17,302 nucleotides of DNA from Bacteroidales bacterium H4 (GTDB lineage: Bacteria > Bacteroidota > Bacteroidia > Bacteroidales > Muribaculaceae): the NCBI GenBank assembly GCA_001701165.1, contig DAAP01000030.1, forward strand, positions 1-17,302, in the 5' to 3' direction. Positions within the stretch are counted from its first letter, which is position 1. Each line of letters begins with the position of its first letter. Under the pieces are notes generated by a model that made no database searches, was not told the origin of the DNA, and was given only the letters and a program-made list of their open reading frames with translations. Both the position numbers and the translations under genes were made by a program. This document shows positions 14,974 to 17,302 of the stretch, piece by piece.

Positions 14974-15834
14974 TTATTGGCCGAGGTATGTTTTGAGAAG
15001 GCGCGAGCGTTGTCCTTTGAGGCGGCGTATGGCTTTTTCCTTGATTTGGCGTACACGTTCGCGTGTCAAGTCGAATTTGGCACCGATTTCTTCGAGTGTC
15101 ATTTCCTGGCAACCTATGCCGAAAAACATTTTGAGGATTTCTCGTTCACGCTCATGGAGCTGATGCAAGGCGCGGTCTACTTCCTTGGAAAGTGATTCCT
15201 GGGTTAGAGTGGCGTCTGCCATGGGCGAGTCGTCGTTGGTGAGCACGTCGAGCAACGAGTTGTCTTCGCCTTCGACAAAGGGGGCGTCCACGGAGATGTG
15301 TCGTCCGGACACCTTGAGGGTATCTGCTACTTTTTCGACAGGTATGTCGAGCTGTGCAGCCAATTCTTCAGGCGAGGGGCGGCGTTCGTTTTCTTGCTCA
15401 AACTTGGAGAGTGCTTTGGTGATTTTGTTGAGCGAACCTACCTGGTTGAGAGGAAGACGTACGATACGCGATTGCTCGGCAAGAGCCTGTAGGATGGATT
15501 GGCGTATCCACCATACAGCATAGGATATGAATTTGAAGCCTCGTGTTTCATCGAATTTTTCGGCGGCTTTGATGAGCCCGAGGTTTCCTTCGTTAATAAG
15601 GTCCGGTAGCGAAAGTCCCTGATTTTGATACTGTTTTGCGACAGAGACAACGAATCTGAGGTTGGCACGCGTGAGCTTTTCGAGGGCTTTTCGGTCGCCT
15701 TGCTTGATGCGTTGAGCCAGTTCTACTTCTTCTTCTACTGTAATGAGTTCCTCGCGACCTATCTCTTGAAGATATTTGTCGAGGGAGGCGCTTTCGCGGT
15801 TGGTAATGGATTTTGTAATCTTGAGTTGTCTCAT
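14974..15834 (-). CDS. rpoD: Primary sigma factor RpoD/SigA, Bacteroidetes short form
   Basis: The 286-residue protein is the housekeeping sigma factor that directs RNA polymerase to the TTTG/TAnnTTTG promoters of this phylum. Region 1.1 is absent. Region 1.2 is at about residues 15-50 (ASLDKYLQEIGREELITVEE). Region 2 is at 51-125, with NLRFVVSVAKQY, DLINEGNLGLIKAAEKFD and the -7-reading YAVWWIRQSILQAL. Region 3 is at about 126-205 (VRLPLNQVGSLNKI, then RRPSPEELA). Region 4 is at about 215-275, with the helix-turn-helix TLEEIGAKFDLTRERVRQIK and the end at KAIRRLK. Length and order are typical of Bacteroidales. Its own promoter is a near-perfect example of the consensus it is expected to read, and a T-tract terminator follows it. 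It appears to be a single-gene unit. Confidence 0.96.
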   Translation of the reverse strand: MRQLKITKSITNRESASLDKYLQEIGREELITVEEEVELAQRIKQGDRKALEKLTRANLRFVVSVAKQYQNQGLSLPDLINEGNLGLIKAAEKFDETRGFKFISYAVWWIRQSILQALAEQSRIVRLPLNQVGSLNKITKALSKFEQENERRPSPEELAAQLDIPVEKVADTLKVSGRHISVDAPFVEGEDNSLLDVLTNDDSPMADATLTQESLSKEVDRALHQLHEREREILKMFFGIGCQEMTLEEIGAKFDLTRERVRQIKEKAIRRLKGQRSRLLKTYLGQ

Positions 15835-15862
15835 AACTGTGTACTTCAGTCCAAAGATTGTG

Positions 15863-15893
15863 CAAAGGTACGGACTTTTGTCGAGTTTTCAAA
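15863..15893 (-). promoter_or_regulatory. Promoter of rpoD (Bacteroidetes type)
   Basis: On the minus strand TTTG (15893-15890), 19 bases, then TACCTTTG (15870-15863) followed by CA. This is the best match to the consensus in the window. The leader to the ATG at 15834 would be only about 20-25 bases. Confidence 0.8.
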
Positions 15894-16085
15894 GGCAAAA
15901 AAGCCGTTTACGCGGTTAAATTATGCTAAACATTTAGTCGGCAGATTAGGTTTAATCCGGTTTTATCTTTTTAAATAACCGAGGTAATCTTGTCGGCCAA
16001 CTTTATCTGCTGTAGATATGCATTATTGATGCACCCCGGTTCGCAAGCATTTTGTATGTCGCCCGGGAGCGTGTTGACTGAGTTG

Positions 16086-16114
16086 ATGGACAAGTAAAAA
16101 ATGTGATTGTCCAT
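16086..16114 (-). terminator. Weak hairpin after the secreted-protein gene
   Basis: ATGGACAA (16086-16093) pairs with TTGTCCAT (16107-16114) around a 13-base loop, starting 41 bases after the stop at 16156. No T-run follows the stem, so this is only a candidate terminator. Confidence 0.35.
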
Positions 16115-16155
16115 AACTTCCCGATATTATCAACGATGTTTAGGTCTTTTCAATG

Positions 16156-17208
16156 CTAATCCAAGCGGATGAAAGTGATGTCTCTCAGGTGTTCGCTTCC
16201 TACTTCTTCCCCTTTAAGAATGGCAGGCATTTGTACAACTTTGTCGGATTCAAGCTTTGAGAATATATACCACATTATCTCGTGATAAAATATAACTGCG
16301 GCTTCATTTGGGTTAAGGATGTGAAGTTGCGGAGCTACCGCCGCAGCCTTTTTATTGACTTCGGCACACAATTCAGTTGTAATTTCATCGGCAATGGTAT
16401 TGATAGGGCTTGTTTCGTTCATCGTCATAACCGGAATGATGATTTTTCCCTTATCATCACATATACCCCGTTTAAGAGTTCTATTGGTAAGTGTAGCAGG
16501 GAGATAAAGACTGTCGGGATGTGCCTTGATATGGTCGGCGATATTAATCATTAACTTATCATTCGCCCAATATCCAAGGTCGTCAGACCAATTTATTGCG
16601 ATTGGACCATATTTATTTGTGCCCAATATTGCTAAGGGGTTCTTGCTGAAAGTTGCCCAATAAACACCGCGCCATGTCGGATGTTCAGGCATTTGGGAAT
16701 AGCTTGGAAGTTTATCTCCATTCCACACAATACCGTCAAGCAACCATGAGAAAATCAAAGAATAGGTTTGTGCTGTATATCCTTGTTTTTTAAAAAGCTT
16801 AGTAAGTTTGACAAATCTGGGCTTTAGAGAGGGATAGATGCTGTCTGCTAATGTTTTGCTTTGTAGACGCAGTAGGTCTGTCTGTTCTCGATTAAGAATG
16901 GGCATTAGAGTTTGGGCACTGTCTTTATAGCATTTCAAAAGTCCGCCTACCTGTAATAGTTGAAGTTGGCTTTTATTGTATGAGATTCCGAGAGAGTCAA
17001 GTTTGTTGATTTTCCCCGGTTCCGTAAAGGCGCAGAGAATTTGCCAATTATTATCGGTTAAGAACTGGGACGGATGATAATCCTGATATTTTACGAATGC
17101 GCCTTTAGTGAATTCTTGAAAGGGGCGGTTAAGAAGTTCAGTCTTTTGAGCCATAGCGTGTAGTATAATGGCGAAACTGAAGAGCGAGGTAATTATGCGT
17201 CGAGTCAT
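16156..17208 (-). CDS. Secreted protein of unknown function
   Basis: The 350-residue product is not one I recognise. It begins with a clear signal peptide (MTRRIITSLFSFAIILHAMA, cleavage likely after AMA or AMAQ), so it is exported to the periplasm or beyond. There is no lipobox Cys. The rest looks soluble and mixed alpha/beta, with aromatic-rich segments (YSLIFSWLLDGIVW, YWATFSKN, IFYHEIMWYIFSKLE). A central stretch (LTNRTLKRGICDDKGKIIIP) is followed by an acidic helix, TIADEITTELCAEVNKKA. I see no HExxH zinc site or other catalytic signature. It looks more AT-rich than its neighbours: three sampled 60-base lines have 30, 38 and 50 percent GC, against 53 percent in one sppA line. That is a rough sign of different ancestry. 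It has a plausible -7 element upstream and appears to be a single-gene unit. Confidence 0.8.
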   Translation of the reverse strand: MTRRIITSLFSFAIILHAMAQKTELLNRPFQEFTKGAFVKYQDYHPSQFLTDNNWQILCAFTEPGKINKLDSLGISYNKSQLQLLQVGGLLKCYKDSAQTLMPILNREQTDLLRLQSKTLADSIYPSLKPRFVKLTKLFKKQGYTAQTYSLIFSWLLDGIVWNGDKLPSYSQMPEHPTWRGVYWATFSKNPLAILGTNKYGPIAINWSDDLGYWANDKLMINIADHIKAHPDSLYLPATLTNRTLKRGICDDKGKIIIPVMTMNETSPINTIADEITTELCAEVNKKAAAVAPQLHILNPNEAAVIFYHEIMWYIFSKLESDKVVQMPAILKGEEVGSEHLRDITFIRLD

Positions 17209-17231
17209 GTCTTTGGTTGGTTTATTTGCAG

Positions 17232-17239
17232 CAAATATA
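17232..17239 (-). promoter_or_regulatory. Possible -7 element for the secreted-protein gene
   Basis: On the minus strand TATATTTG matches TAnnTTTG and lies 24 bases before the ATG at 17208. The sequence about 20 bases upstream is TGGC rather than TTTG, so the -33 element is weak. If used, the leader would be about 15-20 bases. Confidence 0.45.
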
Positions 17240-17302
17240 GCAAAAATAAATAAGAAAAGCCATAAGAATCAACTGTGAATCAGGGCAACCGCATCAAATT
17301 AT

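Larger units (their letters stand above)
15835..16155. other. Intergenic region between rpoD and the 350-residue secreted protein gene
   Basis: These 321 AT-rich bases hold the rpoD promoter at one end (15863-15893) and a small hairpin after the neighbouring gene at the other (16086-16114). In between I see no open frame, tRNA or repeat that I can support. Confidence 0.6.

Noticed and set aside
16035..16055. GGTTCGCAAGC resembling a tRNA T-arm
   Set aside because: The partner stem, anticodon arm and acceptor stem of a tRNA are not present around it.

Overview
The window reads as core chromosome of a gut-type Bacteroidales bacterium, possibly family Muribaculaceae (the family is inference). 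The evidence is a 286-residue RpoD without region 1.1, the nusB-yajC-ybbR-coaE order, a DUF3127 protein, almost no Shine-Dalgarno sequences, and several promoters of the Bacteroidetes type (TTTG, 19-20 bases, TAnnTTTG). No rRNA, tRNA, CRISPR array or intact mobile element was found.

Layout. Bases 1-257 (minus strand) hold a decayed piece of a phage head-morphogenesis gene with an internal amber codon. Three plus-strand genes follow: a DUF3127 protein with an SSB-like acidic tail (482-865), an exported M3 zinc metallopeptidase (975-3107) and an exported choloylglycine-hydrolase/penicillin-acylase family enzyme (3237-4322). All later genes lie on the minus strand. From low to high coordinates they are coaE, ybbR, yajC, nusB (apparently one operon read from a promoter near 7920), thiL, a purine nucleoside phosphorylase, lpxK, sppA (own promoter near 13250), pth, rplY/ctc (promoter near 14725), rpoD (promoter near 15865) and a secreted protein of unknown function (16156-17208).

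Functionally this is housekeeping: transcription (RpoD, NusB), translation (L25, Pth), protein export and membrane proteolysis (YajC, SppA), lipid A (LpxK), cofactors (CoaE, ThiL), purine salvage (PNP), and an envelope segment with two secreted hydrolases. I see no complete new multi-gene system. The points most worth a second look are a 34-bp perfect palindrome inside the pth coding sequence, an apparent internal domain duplication that makes NusB 471 residues long, the SSB-like C-terminus of the DUF3127 protein, Asp in place of the specificity Asn in the purine nucleoside phosphorylase, a GC-rich hairpin in the sppA leader, and the phage remnant.
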